Shown here piece after piece: positions 41,517-50,834 of a stretch of 64,000 bases of DNA. The DNA is taken from contig NZ_SBIU01000004.1 in the NCBI RefSeq assembly GCF_004765805.1, forward strand, positions 124,001 to 188,000, in the 5' to 3' direction. The stretch is from Halorussus halobius. Lineage in GTDB: Archaea; Halobacteriota; Halobacteria; Halobacteriales; Haladaptataceae. The first letter of the stretch is position 1, and the number at the start of each line of letters is the position of its first letter. A program made the position numbers and the translations under genes. A model generated the notes under the pieces. It had not been told where the DNA came from. It worked only from the letters and a program-made list of their open reading frames with translations, and did not search any database.

Positions 41517-43313
41517 ATGTGTATGAGTTCGGTTCCCGAACGGTCGGAGATAGACGCCGAGTACAAGTGGGACCTCGAAAGCATCTACGCCACCGACGAC
41601 GAGTGGGAGGCCGCCTACGAGTCGGTCGAGGAGCGCCTCGACGAACTGTCCGCGTACGAGGGGCGGGCCACCGAGGACGGCGAGACGCTGCTCGAGGTGC
41701 TCGAACTCCGCGAGGAGCTGTTCCGACAGGTCGAGACCATCGCGTCCTACGCCCGGATGCGCAAGCACGAGAACACCGCCGACCAGCAGTATCAGGCGCT
41801 GTCGAGCCGCGCGTCCACGCTGGCGTCGGAGGCCAACAGCGCGGGGAGCTACTTCGAACCCGAGGTACAGACGCTCGACCGCGACGAACTCGACGAGATG
41901 ATAGCGACCACCGACGGGCTGGAGACCTACGACCACTACCTCCACGACGTGCTCCGGCAGGCCGAACACACCCGGTCGGCCGAGGTCGAGAACGTGCTGG
42001 CCGAGCTCGGCGAGGTCACGGGCGCGTCGGGCGAGATATACAACATGCTGATGAACTCCGACGTGGAGTTCCCCACGGTCGAGGACCCCGACGGCGAGGC
42101 GGTCGAGATAACGACCAACAACCTCACCACGCTGCTGAAAGACCCCGACCGCGAGTTCCGCCGGACGGTCTACGAGGGCTTTTTCGACACCATCGAGGAC
42201 GTCCACAACACCATCGGCACCGCGTACAAGAACAGCGTGAAGGCCGACGTGCGCCTCGCCCGAATCCGCAACTACGACACCGCCCGGGAGGCCGCGATGG
42301 ACGGCCCCAACATCCCCGTCGAGGTGTACGACAACCTCGTCGACACGGTCCACGACAACCTCGACAAGCTCCACCGCCACGCCGAACTCAAGCGCGAGAG
42401 TCTGGGCGTCGACGACCTCCGGATGTGGGACCTCTACATGCCCATGACCGAGACCGAGACGCCCGACGTCGAGTACGAGGAGGCCCGCGAGCACGTCGTG
42501 GAGGCGCTGGGCGCGCTCGGCGACGACTACCAGCGCCGCGTCGAGGAGGGGCTCGACTCCCGGTGGGTCGACGTGTACGAGACCCAGAACAAGCGCTCGG
42601 GCGCGTACAGCGGCGGCACCTACGACACCCAGCCCTTTATCCTGCTGAACTGGCAGGACGACATCTCCTCGATGTTCACGCTGGCCCACGAACTCGGCCA
42701 CTCGCTCCACTCCCAGCTCACCAGCGAGAACCAGCCGTACGTCTACGGCGACTACGAGATATTCGTCGCGGAGGTCGCCAGCACGGTCAACGAGTCGCTG
42801 CTGACCCACCACCTGCTCGACGCCGTCGACGACCCCACGTTCCGACGCCACGTCCTCAACGAGTACCTCGAACGCTTCCGGTCGACGCTGTACCGCCAGA
42901 CCATGTTCGCCGAGTTCGAACACCGGACCCACGAACTGGTCGAGGACGGCGAGGCGCTCACGCCCGGCAAGGCCGACGAGATATACGGCGACCTCAAAGC
43001 GGAGTTCTACGAGCCGGCGGTCGTCGACGACCGCATCGCCCGCGAGTGGGCCCGAATCCCCCACTTCTACCGGGCGTACTACGTCTACCAGTACAGCACG
43101 GGCATCAGCGCGGCGGTCGCGCTCGCCGAGGACATCCGCGAGGAGGGCGAGCCCGCCGCCGAGCGCTACCGCGAGTTCCTCCAAAGCGGGTCGACCGAGT
43201 ACCCGCTCGACCTGCTTCGGACTGCGGGCGTGGACATGTCCTCGCCCGAGCCCATCCAGCGCGCGCTCGACGCCTACGACGACCACCTCGACGAGATGGA
43301 ATCGCTGCTCTGA
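41517..43313 (+). CDS. pepF: Oligoendopeptidase F (M3 metallopeptidase)
   Basis: 598 residues. The zinc-binding HExxH motif is in FTLAHELGHSLHSQL with the downstream Glu in FVAEVASTVNESLL. The N-terminal helical domain (YKWDLESIYATDDEWEAAYE) and C-terminal YRAYYVYQYSTGISAAVALA match PepF. The enzyme trims intracellular peptides, including those released by the proteasome; PAN lies directly downstream, about 107 bp away. ATG 41517 (MCMSSV) or ATG 41523 (MSSV) may start it. Confidence 0.94.
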   Translation: MCMSSVPERSEIDAEYKWDLESIYATDDEWEAAYESVEERLDELSAYEGRATEDGETLLEVLELREELFRQVETIASYARMRKHENTADQQYQALSSRASTLASEANSAGSYFEPEVQTLDRDELDEMIATTDGLETYDHYLHDVLRQAEHTRSAEVENVLAELGEVTGASGEIYNMLMNSDVEFPTVEDPDGEAVEITTNNLTTLLKDPDREFRRTVYEGFFDTIEDVHNTIGTAYKNSVKADVRLARIRNYDTAREAAMDGPNIPVEVYDNLVDTVHDNLDKLHRHAELKRESLGVDDLRMWDLYMPMTETETPDVEYEEAREHVVEALGALGDDYQRRVEEGLDSRWVDVYETQNKRSGAYSGGTYDTQPFILLNWQDDISSMFTLAHELGHSLHSQLTSENQPYVYGDYEIFVAEVASTVNESLLTHHLLDAVDDPTFRRHVLNEYLERFRSTLYRQTMFAEFEHRTHELVEDGEALTPGKADEIYGDLKAEFYEPAVVDDRIAREWARIPHFYRAYYVYQYSTGISAAVALAEDIREEGEPAAERYREFLQSGSTEYPLDLLRTAGVDMSSPEPIQRALDAYDDHLDEMESLL

Positions 43314-43384
43314 GCCCGACCGCCCGGGCGCGAGCCGCCCGACCGGAACGCTTTTTTGCGGGAGAACGACCGGGACCCAAAGGC

Positions 43385-43392
43385 ACTTTTAA
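43385..43392 (+). promoter_or_regulatory. TATA-like box of pan
   Basis: acttttaagc, 29-36 nt before ATG 43421, a typical distance for haloarchaeal promoters; shows pan is transcribed independently of pepF. Confidence 0.55.
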
Positions 43393-43420
43393 GCTGGTGG
43401 CATAGGGACCAACAACGACC

Positions 43421-44659
43421 ATGTCGCGTAGCCCGACTCTTCCAGACCAACCCACACTCGAACTCGACCCCGAAATGACCGACAGGGAACGGCTCGCGGC
43501 CCTGCGTGACCACTACGGCGAGATCGTCGACGTGAACGCCACGCTCGAAGACCGGCTCGACGCCGCGCGGGAGCGCCGGTCGGACCTCCGCGAGGAGGTC
43601 GACCGCCTCGAACGCGAGAACGAGACGCTCAAGACCACCTCGCTGTACGTCGCCACCGCCGAAGAGCTGACCGACGACGGCATCGTCATCAAGCAACACG
43701 GCAACAACCAGGAGGTGCTGACCGAGGTCTCGCCGAAGCTCCGCGAGCGGATAGAGTCCGGCGACCGGGTCGCGGTCAACGACTCCTTTACCGTCCAGAC
43801 CCGCCTGGAGTCCGAGAAGGACGCCCGCGCGCAGGCGATGGAGGTCGACGACTCGCCCGAGGTGACCTACGGGGACATCGGCGGCCTCGACGACCAGATT
43901 CGGGAGGTCCGCGAGGCGGTCGAGCAGCCCCTCGAAAATCCGGCGCAGTTCGAGACGGTGGGCATCGAGCCGCCCAGCGGCGTCCTGCTCCACGGCCCGC
44001 CCGGCACGGGCAAGACGATGCTGGCGAAGGCGGTCGCCAATCGGACCGACGCGACGTTCATCCGGATGGCCGGCTCCGAGCTCGTCCAGAAGTTCATCGG
44101 CGAGGGCGCGAAGCTGGTCCGGGACCTCTTCGAACTCGCGGCCGAGCGCGAGCCGGCCATCGTCTTCATCGACGAGATAGACGCCGTCGCCTCCAAGCGC
44201 ACGGACTCGAAGACGTCGGGCGACGCGGAGGTCCAGCGCACGATGATGCAACTGCTCAGCGAGATGGACGGGTTCGAGGACCGCGGCGAGATTCGCATCA
44301 TCGCCGCCACGAATCGCTTCGACATGCTCGACCGGGCCATCCTCCGGCCCGGCCGCTTCGACCGCCTCATCGAGGTGCCCGCGCCCGACGCCGAGGCCCG
44401 GCGGAAGATACTCGACATCCACACCCGCGACATGCAGGTCGCCGACGACGTCGGCTTCGAGGAGCTCGCGGGCCGGACCGAGGGCAAGAGCGGCGCGGAC
44501 ATAGAGAGCCTGACGACCGAAGCGGGGATGTTCGCCATCCGCGACGGCCGGACCGAGGTCCGCCACGCCGACTTCGAGGCCGCGCTCGACAAGCTCGACG
44601 CCGACGACGACCACGCCGGCATCGTCACGCCCGGCTCGCTCCCGAGCTACGCGTACTGA
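43421..44659 (+). CDS. pan: Proteasome-activating nucleotidase (PAN)
   Basis: 412 residues. An N-terminal coiled coil (residues ~20-75), an OB domain (VYVATAEELTDDG-like), and an AAA+ domain with Walker A GPPGTGKT, Walker B IVFIDEIDAVASKR, and the SRH region ATNRFDMLDRAILRPGRFDR. PAN unfolds substrates and opens the 20S gate. The last three residues are Y-A-Y rather than the usual Hb-Y-X ending with penultimate Tyr. A cttttaag TATA box lies near 43385-43392, about 30 nt upstream. Confidence 0.95.
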   Translation: MSRSPTLPDQPTLELDPEMTDRERLAALRDHYGEIVDVNATLEDRLDAARERRSDLREEVDRLERENETLKTTSLYVATAEELTDDGIVIKQHGNNQEVLTEVSPKLRERIESGDRVAVNDSFTVQTRLESEKDARAQAMEVDDSPEVTYGDIGGLDDQIREVREAVEQPLENPAQFETVGIEPPSGVLLHGPPGTGKTMLAKAVANRTDATFIRMAGSELVQKFIGEGAKLVRDLFELAAEREPAIVFIDEIDAVASKRTDSKTSGDAEVQRTMMQLLSEMDGFEDRGEIRIIAATNRFDMLDRAILRPGRFDRLIEVPAPDAEARRKILDIHTRDMQVADDVGFEELAGRTEGKSGADIESLTTEAGMFAIRDGRTEVRHADFEAALDKLDADDDHAGIVTPGSLPSYAY

Positions 44660-44765
44660 AATCCGGCACTACCGCAGGTTTTCGACGATTCGCGCCACGT
44701 TCGGAGCCGCCGCGCTCGGTGACACGGACCACCGAGTTGCGCCCCGCGACGCGGCCGCCGTGGCG

Positions 44766-44888
44766 GGACTGAAAGGGGCCGCCCGCTCGCGGGCCGCAGG
44801 CCCGTGGTCGTCTCAGCGACCACTATCCGACGCAACTACGTCCGTCGGATATGTCGCTGAGCGACCGCGAGCGGGCGGGGGCTTTCTG
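44766..44888 (+). repeat. Structured intergenic element, copy B
   Basis: Same layout as copy A, but the outer stem has different sequence and is still perfectly paired: CCGCCCGCTCGCGG (44779-44792) with CCGCGAGCGGGCGG (44865-44878). GAAAG and CTTTC close the ends. The central stem is a perfect 9 bp, TATCCGACG (44824-44832) with CGTCGGATA (44843-44851), around the invariant loop caactacgtc. Hairpins GTGGTCG-tctcag-CGACCAC and GTCGC-TGA-GCGAC flank it. Confidence 0.82.
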
Positions 44889-44997
44889 GGCGACCTCGGG
44901 GTGCTGTCAGTTGTGATTCGGAGAGCAGGCGGGGGCTTTCCGGGCCGACCTCGCGGTGCTGTCAGTTGCGGTTCGGAGAGCGGGCGGGGGCTTTCTA
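44871..44997 (+). repeat. Tandem 54-55-bp repeat of the element's 3' arm
   Basis: Units start at 44871, 44925 and 44980 (last one partial). Each opens with gcRggcgggggctttc, the 3' arm of the palindrome, and continues into a gtgctgtcagttg-type tail. Copy A shows the same behaviour with a 48-bp spacing (27356 and 27404). Confidence 0.8.
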
Positions 44998-45078
44998 CCG
45001 CACGGTCCCGACGCTACTCCACAGTCCTCGGCTCACACGAAACGTAGCCAAAACCCGAACCCTCGAAGTCGACTTCGT

Positions 45079-45354
45079 TCAGTCGTCGTCGACGATGACC
45101 TCGACCGGGCCCTCCTCGGCCGCCGCGCGCTCGCGCTCGCCCTGTCGCTCGCGCCAGAGCAGCGCGCCGGCGACCGCCAGCACGATCCACGACCGCCAGT
45201 TGGCGAGGTTGAGCGTGTAGCCGACGCCGAACGGCTTCTCGGTCAGCATCCCCTCGTCGGGCTGCCAGTACGCCGACAGCATCCGTCCGAGGCTGGGTCG
45301 GTCGAAGTTGTACGGGACGCCGAACAGCTCGCCGGTGGTGGGCTTGTCTGCCAT
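45079..45354 (-). CDS. DUF5808-like small membrane protein
   Basis: 91 residues starting MADKPTTGELFGVPYNFDRP. The GVPYNFDRPSLGRMLSAYW and KPFGVGYTLNLANWRSW segments are typical of the DUF5808 family found in archaea and Gram-positives, followed here by one membrane helix (IVLAVAGALLW) and an acidic tail. Function unknown. A ttattcc/cttta box at about 45381-45388 (minus strand) places the promoter about 30 nt upstream. Confidence 0.8.
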   Translation of the reverse strand: MADKPTTGELFGVPYNFDRPSLGRMLSAYWQPDEGMLTEKPFGVGYTLNLANWRSWIVLAVAGALLWRERQGERERAAAEEGPVEVIVDDD

Positions 45355-45631
45355 GTGAGAGGTGTACGGCGGAGAGGAATAAAGTGCTTTGGCTACGGTC
45401 GCTGGAGAATCGTGTTTCGTGTGTGACCTTCGCGCCGGTGAACGCTCGAAACCGTCGCTCGTCGGATGCGGACGGACGCGCGGCGTCTCTGACGTCCGAT
45501 GAGCGTCGGATACCCGAGTAATGACAGGAATATTATGCTCGCCGAATCACGAAGCCAGCTACTGCTTGAGCCGATGAGAGACCGCACCCACATCGCGACC
45601 GCGCCGGGTGCGAGTCCGTACGCACGCGAAC

Positions 45632-47242
45632 TCACTGATAGCGACCCCGGCCCTCGACCTCGCGGAGGCGGTCCAGCACGGCGTCGGCGTCCACGCCCGC
45701 CGGGTCGTCGCCGGCCGCCGCGTAGGCGTCCTCGAACTCGAGGCCGAGTCGGTCGGCGTCGTCGGACGTGCCGGCGAGGCTCCGGCCGAAGACGTGGAGG
45801 TCCATCGCGTAGTCCTCGGCGTCGTCGGTGTAGTAGCCGAGTCCGAAGTCGATGAGGTAGGTGCGGTCGCCGACCCGGACGTTCCGGGTCGTGGGGTCGC
45901 CGTGGACGAACCCCGCGCCGTGGACGGCGGCGAGGTGTCGGGCGACCGCGCGCACGCGTTCGACCGCGAGGGCGTCCCGGAGGTCGGCCTCGCCCACGCG
46001 CTCGAAGACGAGCGTGCCCTCCTGGGGGTCCACGTCGTAGACGACGGGCGTGGGCACGCCGTGCCGGCGGGCCTCGCTCGTGAGTCTGGCTTCGAGGACC
46101 GTCCGCTCGCGCCGGAGCCGCGCGTCGAGTTCGGGATGCCGATAGCGCTTGGGCAGGCGGCGCTTGGTGACCGTCTCCGCGCCGACGTCGACCGTCGCCT
46201 CCGCGCCCTGCACGCGCTCGCCCGGCTCGCGCCACCGGGCGACCGACTCGTCGGGGTCCCGCCACGCGACCGCGACCTCGTCGGGCCGGAAGTTCGGGTC
46301 CACCGCCGAGTCCTCGATTTCGAGCGTGTCGCCCGCCCGGAGCATCTCCGCGCCCAACACCGCTATCATCCCGGCGTTGTCGCGGAGGAATCGGGGTTCG
46401 GGCGCGAAGAAGTCGGCCCCGCGCTGGTCGCACATCGTCGCCAGCATCTCCCGGAGTCGAGCGTTCTGGCCCACGCCGCCGCCCAGCACGAGTTCGTCGC
46501 TGCCGGTCAGCGACAGCGCGCGCTCGGCCACCTCGGCCAGCATGGCGAAGACGTTCTCCTGGAGCGCGTAACAGACGTCCTCGACTGCCCGCCCGTCGTC
46601 GGTGGCGTCTTTCGCCGCGCTCATGATGCCCGAAAACGAGAAGTCCATCCCCTTGACGACGTACGGGAGGTCGAGGTACTCGCCGTCGGTCGCCGCCTCC
46701 TCGACCTTCGGGCCGCCGGGGTGGGACCAGCCGAGGTGGCGGGTGAACTTGTCGATGGCGTTGCCGACGCCGGTGTCCATCGTCTCGCCGAGGACGCGAT
46801 ACCGGCCGTTGCGGTAGCCCAGCACGTGAGCGTTCGCGCCCGAGGCGTTCAGACACACCGGCGAGGAAAAGCCCGACCGTTGGCGGCCGATTTCGAGGTG
46901 GGCCACCATGTGGTTGACGCCCACCAGCGGCACGTCGAGGGTCCCGGCCAGCGCGCGCGCGGCGGTCCCGGCGGTCCGCAGGCAGGGACCAAGCCCCGGC
47001 CCCTGCGAGAACGCGACCGCGTCGATTGGGCCGTCGGCGTCCGCGAGCGCGGTTTCGACGACGCGCGGAATCGCGTCGCTCATGTGTTCGGCGGCCTCTC
47101 GCGGATGGATGCCGCCGCTCTCCGGTTGGTAGGCGTCGGTCTCGATGAAAACGGGGTCGGCGTCCGCATCCTCGTCGTAGACGGCCGCGCTGGCCGCCCA
47201 CGCGGTGCCCTCGATGCCGAGGACGCGCAGTGGCTCGCTCAC
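45632..47242 (-). CDS. kae1-bud32: Kae1-Bud32 fusion: tRNA N6-threonylcarbamoyladenosine synthase subunit and KEOPS kinase/ATPase
   Basis: 536 residues. The N-terminal Kae1/TsaD ASKHA domain has metal ligands H111 and H115 in VNHMVAHLEI, plus SQGPGLGPCLR and LVLGGGVGQN. The C-terminal Bud32 kinase begins near residue 345 and contains FVHGDPTTRNVRV and the DFG-like LIDFGLGYYTDDAEDYAMD. KEOPS makes t6A37 in ANN-decoding tRNAs. The two-domain fusion is normal in euryarchaea. It follows the S27ae gene at about 80 bp on the same strand. Confidence 0.95.
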   Translation of the reverse strand: MSEPLRVLGIEGTAWAASAAVYDEDADADPVFIETDAYQPESGGIHPREAAEHMSDAIPRVVETALADADGPIDAVAFSQGPGLGPCLRTAGTAARALAGTLDVPLVGVNHMVAHLEIGRQRSGFSSPVCLNASGANAHVLGYRNGRYRVLGETMDTGVGNAIDKFTRHLGWSHPGGPKVEEAATDGEYLDLPYVVKGMDFSFSGIMSAAKDATDDGRAVEDVCYALQENVFAMLAEVAERALSLTGSDELVLGGGVGQNARLREMLATMCDQRGADFFAPEPRFLRDNAGMIAVLGAEMLRAGDTLEIEDSAVDPNFRPDEVAVAWRDPDESVARWREPGERVQGAEATVDVGAETVTKRRLPKRYRHPELDARLRRERTVLEARLTSEARRHGVPTPVVYDVDPQEGTLVFERVGEADLRDALAVERVRAVARHLAAVHGAGFVHGDPTTRNVRVGDRTYLIDFGLGYYTDDAEDYAMDLHVFGRSLAGTSDDADRLGLEFEDAYAAAGDDPAGVDADAVLDRLREVEGRGRYQ

Positions 47243-47323
47243 GGCTCCCTTCGGGGCGCTCCGCGCCCCTCGGTCCCCGTTCGCGGTTTTACGATGCCCC
47301 TCGCGTCCGCTCGGCGCATCGCC

Positions 47324-47458
47324 TTACTTCCACTCGGTGTAGCCACACCGACCGCAGTGGAGGCGGTCGCCGTGGTCGGCGAGGAACGCGTCGCCACACC
47401 GGGTGCACTGCTCCTTGTCGGTCGTGCCGTCGTCGTCGTACAGTTCGTTTCGCGCCAT
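47324..47458 (-). CDS. rps27ae: 30S ribosomal protein S27ae
   Basis: 44 residues, from ATG 47458 to TAA 47324; too short for routine calling. The zinc ribbon has two C-x2-C pairs: CTRCGDAF and [10 protein letters not shown]. The start codon overlaps the stop of the S24e gene by one base (TGATG), giving tight coupling. The S24e-S27ae pair next to Kae1-Bud32 is a standard archaeal arrangement. Confidence 0.95.
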   Translation of the reverse strand: MARNELYDDDGTTDKEQCTRCGDAFLADHGDRLHCGRCGYTEWK

Positions 47459-47781
47459 CACTCGGCCTCCTCGGCCTCGGCCTCGGCCTCGCCCTCGGCG
47501 TCGGCCGTGATCTTGTTGCGGTCGAGCATGTGGTCCTGCTCGACGTCGCGGGCCGCCTCGGCGCTGTCGTACACCTTGGCGTACCCGACGGTCTTGCGCA
47601 TGCCGAACTTGGTGTTCATCTCGTGGACGACGACCTCGCTGGAGTCCTTGTCGAGCTTGGCCGCGAGGCTGTCCCGAACCGAGAGCCGGGACGGCGTGGC
47701 GTCGTCGTGGACGATCTGGAACCGCACTTCGGACCGGTGGAGCATGGGATTTTGCTCCTCGGAGAGGATTTCGACTTCCAT
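47458..47781 (-). CDS. rps24e: 30S ribosomal protein S24e
   Basis: 107 residues starting [20 protein letters not shown]. The conserved [20 protein letters not shown] and [20 protein letters not shown] segments identify S24e; the C-terminus is a short Glu/Ala-rich tail ([10 protein letters not shown]). It is the first gene of the S24e-S27ae unit, with a ttttaca box about 45 nt upstream (47822-47828). Confidence 0.95.
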   Translation of the reverse strand: MEVEILSEEQNPMLHRSEVRFQIVHDDATPSRLSVRDSLAAKLDKDSSEVVVHEMNTKFGMRKTVGYAKVYDSAEAARDVEQDHMLDRNKITADAEGEAEAEAEEAE

Positions 47782-47935
47782 GTGTATCGCTCAGTTACTC
47801 ACTACTTGGCCGCGAGCGCTGTAAAAGGATTTCGAACGTGGGATTCCGAGTGTGCGACCGCTTGCTCCCGGAGACGCGGGGGCGCTCGGTCGCCGAACCA
47901 CCACCGTTTAGTCCGGTTCGCACCTGTCACCGAGT

Positions 47936-47983
47936 ATGATTTCGTCTCGCTATCGCGGAGGGTGTCGGCGTGGCCGACGCTGA
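47936..47983 (+). CDS. Possible 15-aa leader ORF overlapping the mutS start
   Basis: ATG 47936 opens a 15-codon frame (MISSRYRGGCRRGRR) ending in TGA 47981-47983, 13 nt inside mutS in another frame. It sits about 27 nt after a ccgtttag box (47904-47911), the position at which a leaderless transcript would begin. It may act as a leader peptide for mutS or simply be chance. Confidence 0.3.
   Translation: MISSRYRGGCRRGRR
47957..47962 (+). promoter_or_regulatory. Shine-Dalgarno sequence for the mutS GTG start
   Basis: GGAGGG lies 7 nt before GTG 47970. It decides the start and shows that mutS is translated from a leadered mRNA, unlike most genes here. Confidence 0.6.
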
Positions 47984-50762
47984 GGGCGACGCCGAGGTCG
48001 GCGGCATCGTCGGGGAGTTCCTCGAGTTGAAGGCCGAGACCGACGCCGACTTCCTCGTGATGCAGGTCGGTGACTTCTACGAGTTCTTCGGCGAGGACGC
48101 CCGGCGGGTCGCCGACCTCCTCGACCTGAAGGTCTCCGAGAAGTCCTCGCACGGCTCCAGCTACCCCATGGCTGGCGTCCCGGTGGACAAACTCACCCCG
48201 CACCTCAAGGGGCTGGTCGAGCGGGGCTACCGGGTCGCCGTCGCCGACCAGCACGAGACCGACGACGGCCACGCCCGCGAACTCACGCGAGTCGTGACGC
48301 CCGGAACCCTGCTGGAGGCCACCGACGCCGAGGCGCGATACCTCGCCGCCGTCGCCCGAACCGCGCCCGACCGCTACGGGCTGGCGCTCGCGGACGTGAC
48401 CACCGGGCGATTTCTCGTGACCGACGCCACCGGCGAGGACGCCGCCGAGGCGACCGATCGCGCGTTCACCGAGCTCTACCGGTTCGACCCCGTGGAGGTG
48501 CTGCCCGGCCCGGCGGTCCGGGAGGACGACGCGGTCCGCGACCGACTCGCCGAGCGCACCGACGCGACGGTCACCCACCACCGCGCCGAGGCGTTCGCGC
48601 CCGGCCGGGCGACCCACGAGACGAAGGCCCAGTTCGGCGCGGAGACCCTCGCCAGCGTCGGACTGGCGGACGGAGACGCCAACGGAAGCGACGACCCCCG
48701 GATTCGGGCGGCGGGCGCGCTGCTGTCGTACGTCGAGGAGACCGGCACGGGCGTCCTGTCCTCGATGACGCGCTTGCGGACCTACGCGGGCGACGACCAC
48801 GTCGAGTTGGACGCCACGACCCAGCGCAACCTCGAACTCACCGAGACGATGCAGGGCGACCGCGAGGGGTCGCTGTTCGACGTCCTCGACCACACCGAGA
48901 CCAGCGCGGGCGAACGGTTGTTCCGGGAGTGGCTCCAGCGGCCCCGACAGGACCTCCCGACGCTCCGCGAGCGCGGGGACGCGGTCGCGGCGTTCGCCGA
49001 CTCGGCGCTGGCCCGCGAGACGATACGCGACCTGCTCGGCGGAGCCTACGACCTCGAACGACTCGCCAGCAAGGCCGCCCACGGGAGCGCCGACGCCCGC
49101 GACCTCCTGCGGGTGCGCGAGACCCTCGCACTCGTCCCCGAAGTCGCCGACGCGGTGGCCTCGGACCCCACGCTCGCGGCCTCGCCGCTGGCCGACGTGC
49201 TGGACCGCCCCGACCGCGAGGCGGCCCAGCGCCTCCGCGAGGAACTCGACGCCATCGTCGAGGACCCGCCCGGCACCGTCACGGAGGGCGGCCTGTTTCG
49301 CCGGGGCCACGACGACGACCTCGACGAGTTGCTCGACCGCCACCGGGAAGTCGAGTCGTGGCTCGACGCGCTGCCCGACCGCGAGAAGCGCGAGACCGGC
49401 ATCACCCACCTGCAGGTCGACCGCAACAAGACCGACGGCTACTACATTCAGGTCGGCAACAGCGAGACCGACGAGGTGCCCGACCGCTACGACCGGCTCA
49501 AGAGCCTGAAGAACTCCGAGCGGTACACCACCGACGAGTTGGACGAGCGCGAGCGCGAAATCATGCGACTGGAGGAGCGCCGCGGGCAACTGGAGTACGA
49601 GCTGTTCGCCGACCTGCGCGAGCGGGTCGCCGACCGCGCGGCCCTGCTCCGGTCGGCGGGCCGGGCGCTGGCGACGGTCGACGCGCTCGCCGGCCTCGCG
49701 GTCCACGCGGTCGACAACGACTGGGTCCGCCCCGAGTTGCGCGAACACGGCGACCTCCGAATCGAGGCGGGCCGCCACCCCGTCGTGGAGCAGACCACCG
49801 AGTTCGTGCCCAACGACCTCCGACTGGGCGGGACGGCTTCGCCGCCGGACGGGGAGCGTGCCGGCGGGCACGCGACCGACGACCGCCGCTTTCTGGTGGT
49901 CACGGGGCCGAACATGTCGGGGAAGTCGACCTACATGCGACAGGCCGCGCTGATAACCCTGCTCGCCCAGATCGGGAGCTTCGTGCCCGCAGACGCCGCC
50001 GAGGTCGGCGTGGTCGACGGCATCTACACCCGCGTCGGCGCGCTCGACGAACTCGCGCAGGGCCGCTCGACGTTCATGGTCGAGATGCAGGAGTTGAGCA
50101 ACATCCTCCACTCGGCGAGCGAGGACTCGCTGGTGATTCTCGACGAGGTGGGCCGGGGCACCGCGACCTACGACGGCATCTCCATCGCGTGGGCCGCCAC
50201 GGAGTATCTGGCCAACCGCATCGAAGCGCGGACCCTCTTTGCGACCCACTACCACGAACTCACGAGCCTGGCCGACCGACTCGACGGCGTCCGGAACGTC
50301 CACGTCGCAGTCGACGGCGAACCGCCGTCGTCCGGGGAGACGGGGTCCCGCTCGGCGGGCGAATCGGACGAGAGCGTGACCTTCCTCCGGACCGTCGAGG
50401 ACGGCCCGACCGACCGCTCGTACGGCGTCCACGTCGCGGACCTCGCGGGCGTGCCAGACCCGGTGGTCGAGCGCTCGCGCGACGTCCTCGCCCGCCTCCG
50501 CGAGGACGAGGCCATCGACGTGCGCGGGAGCGCGGCCGAGAGCGACGGAGACGCCGGCGAGACGAAGCAGGTCGTGTTCGACCTCGGGTCGGGCCAGTTC
50601 GAGACGGGCGAGAGCGACGGGTCGGACGGCGGGGACGGCGACGGGTTGACGCCCGAGCAAGAGCGCGTGCTGTCGGCGGTCGAGGACGCGACCATCAACG
50701 ACCTGACGCCGGTGGAGGCGCTGACGAGGATTCAGGAGTGGCAGTCGGAACTGGAGGACTGA
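47970..50762 (+). CDS. mutS: DNA mismatch repair protein MutS
   Basis: 930 residues from GTG 47970. The mismatch-binding motif is GDFYEFFGEDA (F-x-E) near residue 35. The ATPase has Walker A TGPNMSGKSTYMRQ, Walker B LVILDEVGRGTATYDG, and FATHYHELTSLADRL. The C-terminal tail includes a Ser/Gly/Glu-rich linker and a final helix-turn-helix region. This is the full MutS1 type; it recognises mismatches and acts with MutL, whose gene begins at 63667. Length is slightly over the bacterial norm because of acidic insertions. Confidence 0.95.
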   Translation: MADAEGDAEVGGIVGEFLELKAETDADFLVMQVGDFYEFFGEDARRVADLLDLKVSEKSSHGSSYPMAGVPVDKLTPHLKGLVERGYRVAVADQHETDDGHARELTRVVTPGTLLEATDAEARYLAAVARTAPDRYGLALADVTTGRFLVTDATGEDAAEATDRAFTELYRFDPVEVLPGPAVREDDAVRDRLAERTDATVTHHRAEAFAPGRATHETKAQFGAETLASVGLADGDANGSDDPRIRAAGALLSYVEETGTGVLSSMTRLRTYAGDDHVELDATTQRNLELTETMQGDREGSLFDVLDHTETSAGERLFREWLQRPRQDLPTLRERGDAVAAFADSALARETIRDLLGGAYDLERLASKAAHGSADARDLLRVRETLALVPEVADAVASDPTLAASPLADVLDRPDREAAQRLREELDAIVEDPPGTVTEGGLFRRGHDDDLDELLDRHREVESWLDALPDREKRETGITHLQVDRNKTDGYYIQVGNSETDEVPDRYDRLKSLKNSERYTTDELDEREREIMRLEERRGQLEYELFADLRERVADRAALLRSAGRALATVDALAGLAVHAVDNDWVRPELREHGDLRIEAGRHPVVEQTTEFVPNDLRLGGTASPPDGERAGGHATDDRRFLVVTGPNMSGKSTYMRQAALITLLAQIGSFVPADAAEVGVVDGIYTRVGALDELAQGRSTFMVEMQELSNILHSASEDSLVILDEVGRGTATYDGISIAWAATEYLANRIEARTLFATHYHELTSLADRLDGVRNVHVAVDGEPPSSGETGSRSAGESDESVTFLRTVEDGPTDRSYGVHVADLAGVPDPVVERSRDVLARLREDEAIDVRGSAAESDGDAGETKQVVFDLGSGQFETGESDGSDGGDGDGLTPEQERVLSAVEDATINDLTPVEALTRIQEWQSELED

Positions 50763-50834
50763 CTCCTCGCGGCCCGGCGAACCCGCCCGACGCGAGCCGA
50801 ACGTTTTTCCCGTGTTTGCGCCAAGTCCGGAACG

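Larger units (their letters stand above)
44660..45078. other. Convergent intergenic region with copy B of the structured element
   Basis: About 420 bp between the 3' ends of pan and the DUF5808-like gene. It is occupied by the palindromic element (44766-44888) and tandem iterations of its 3' arm (44871 to about 44997). I see no gene in it. Confidence 0.7.
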
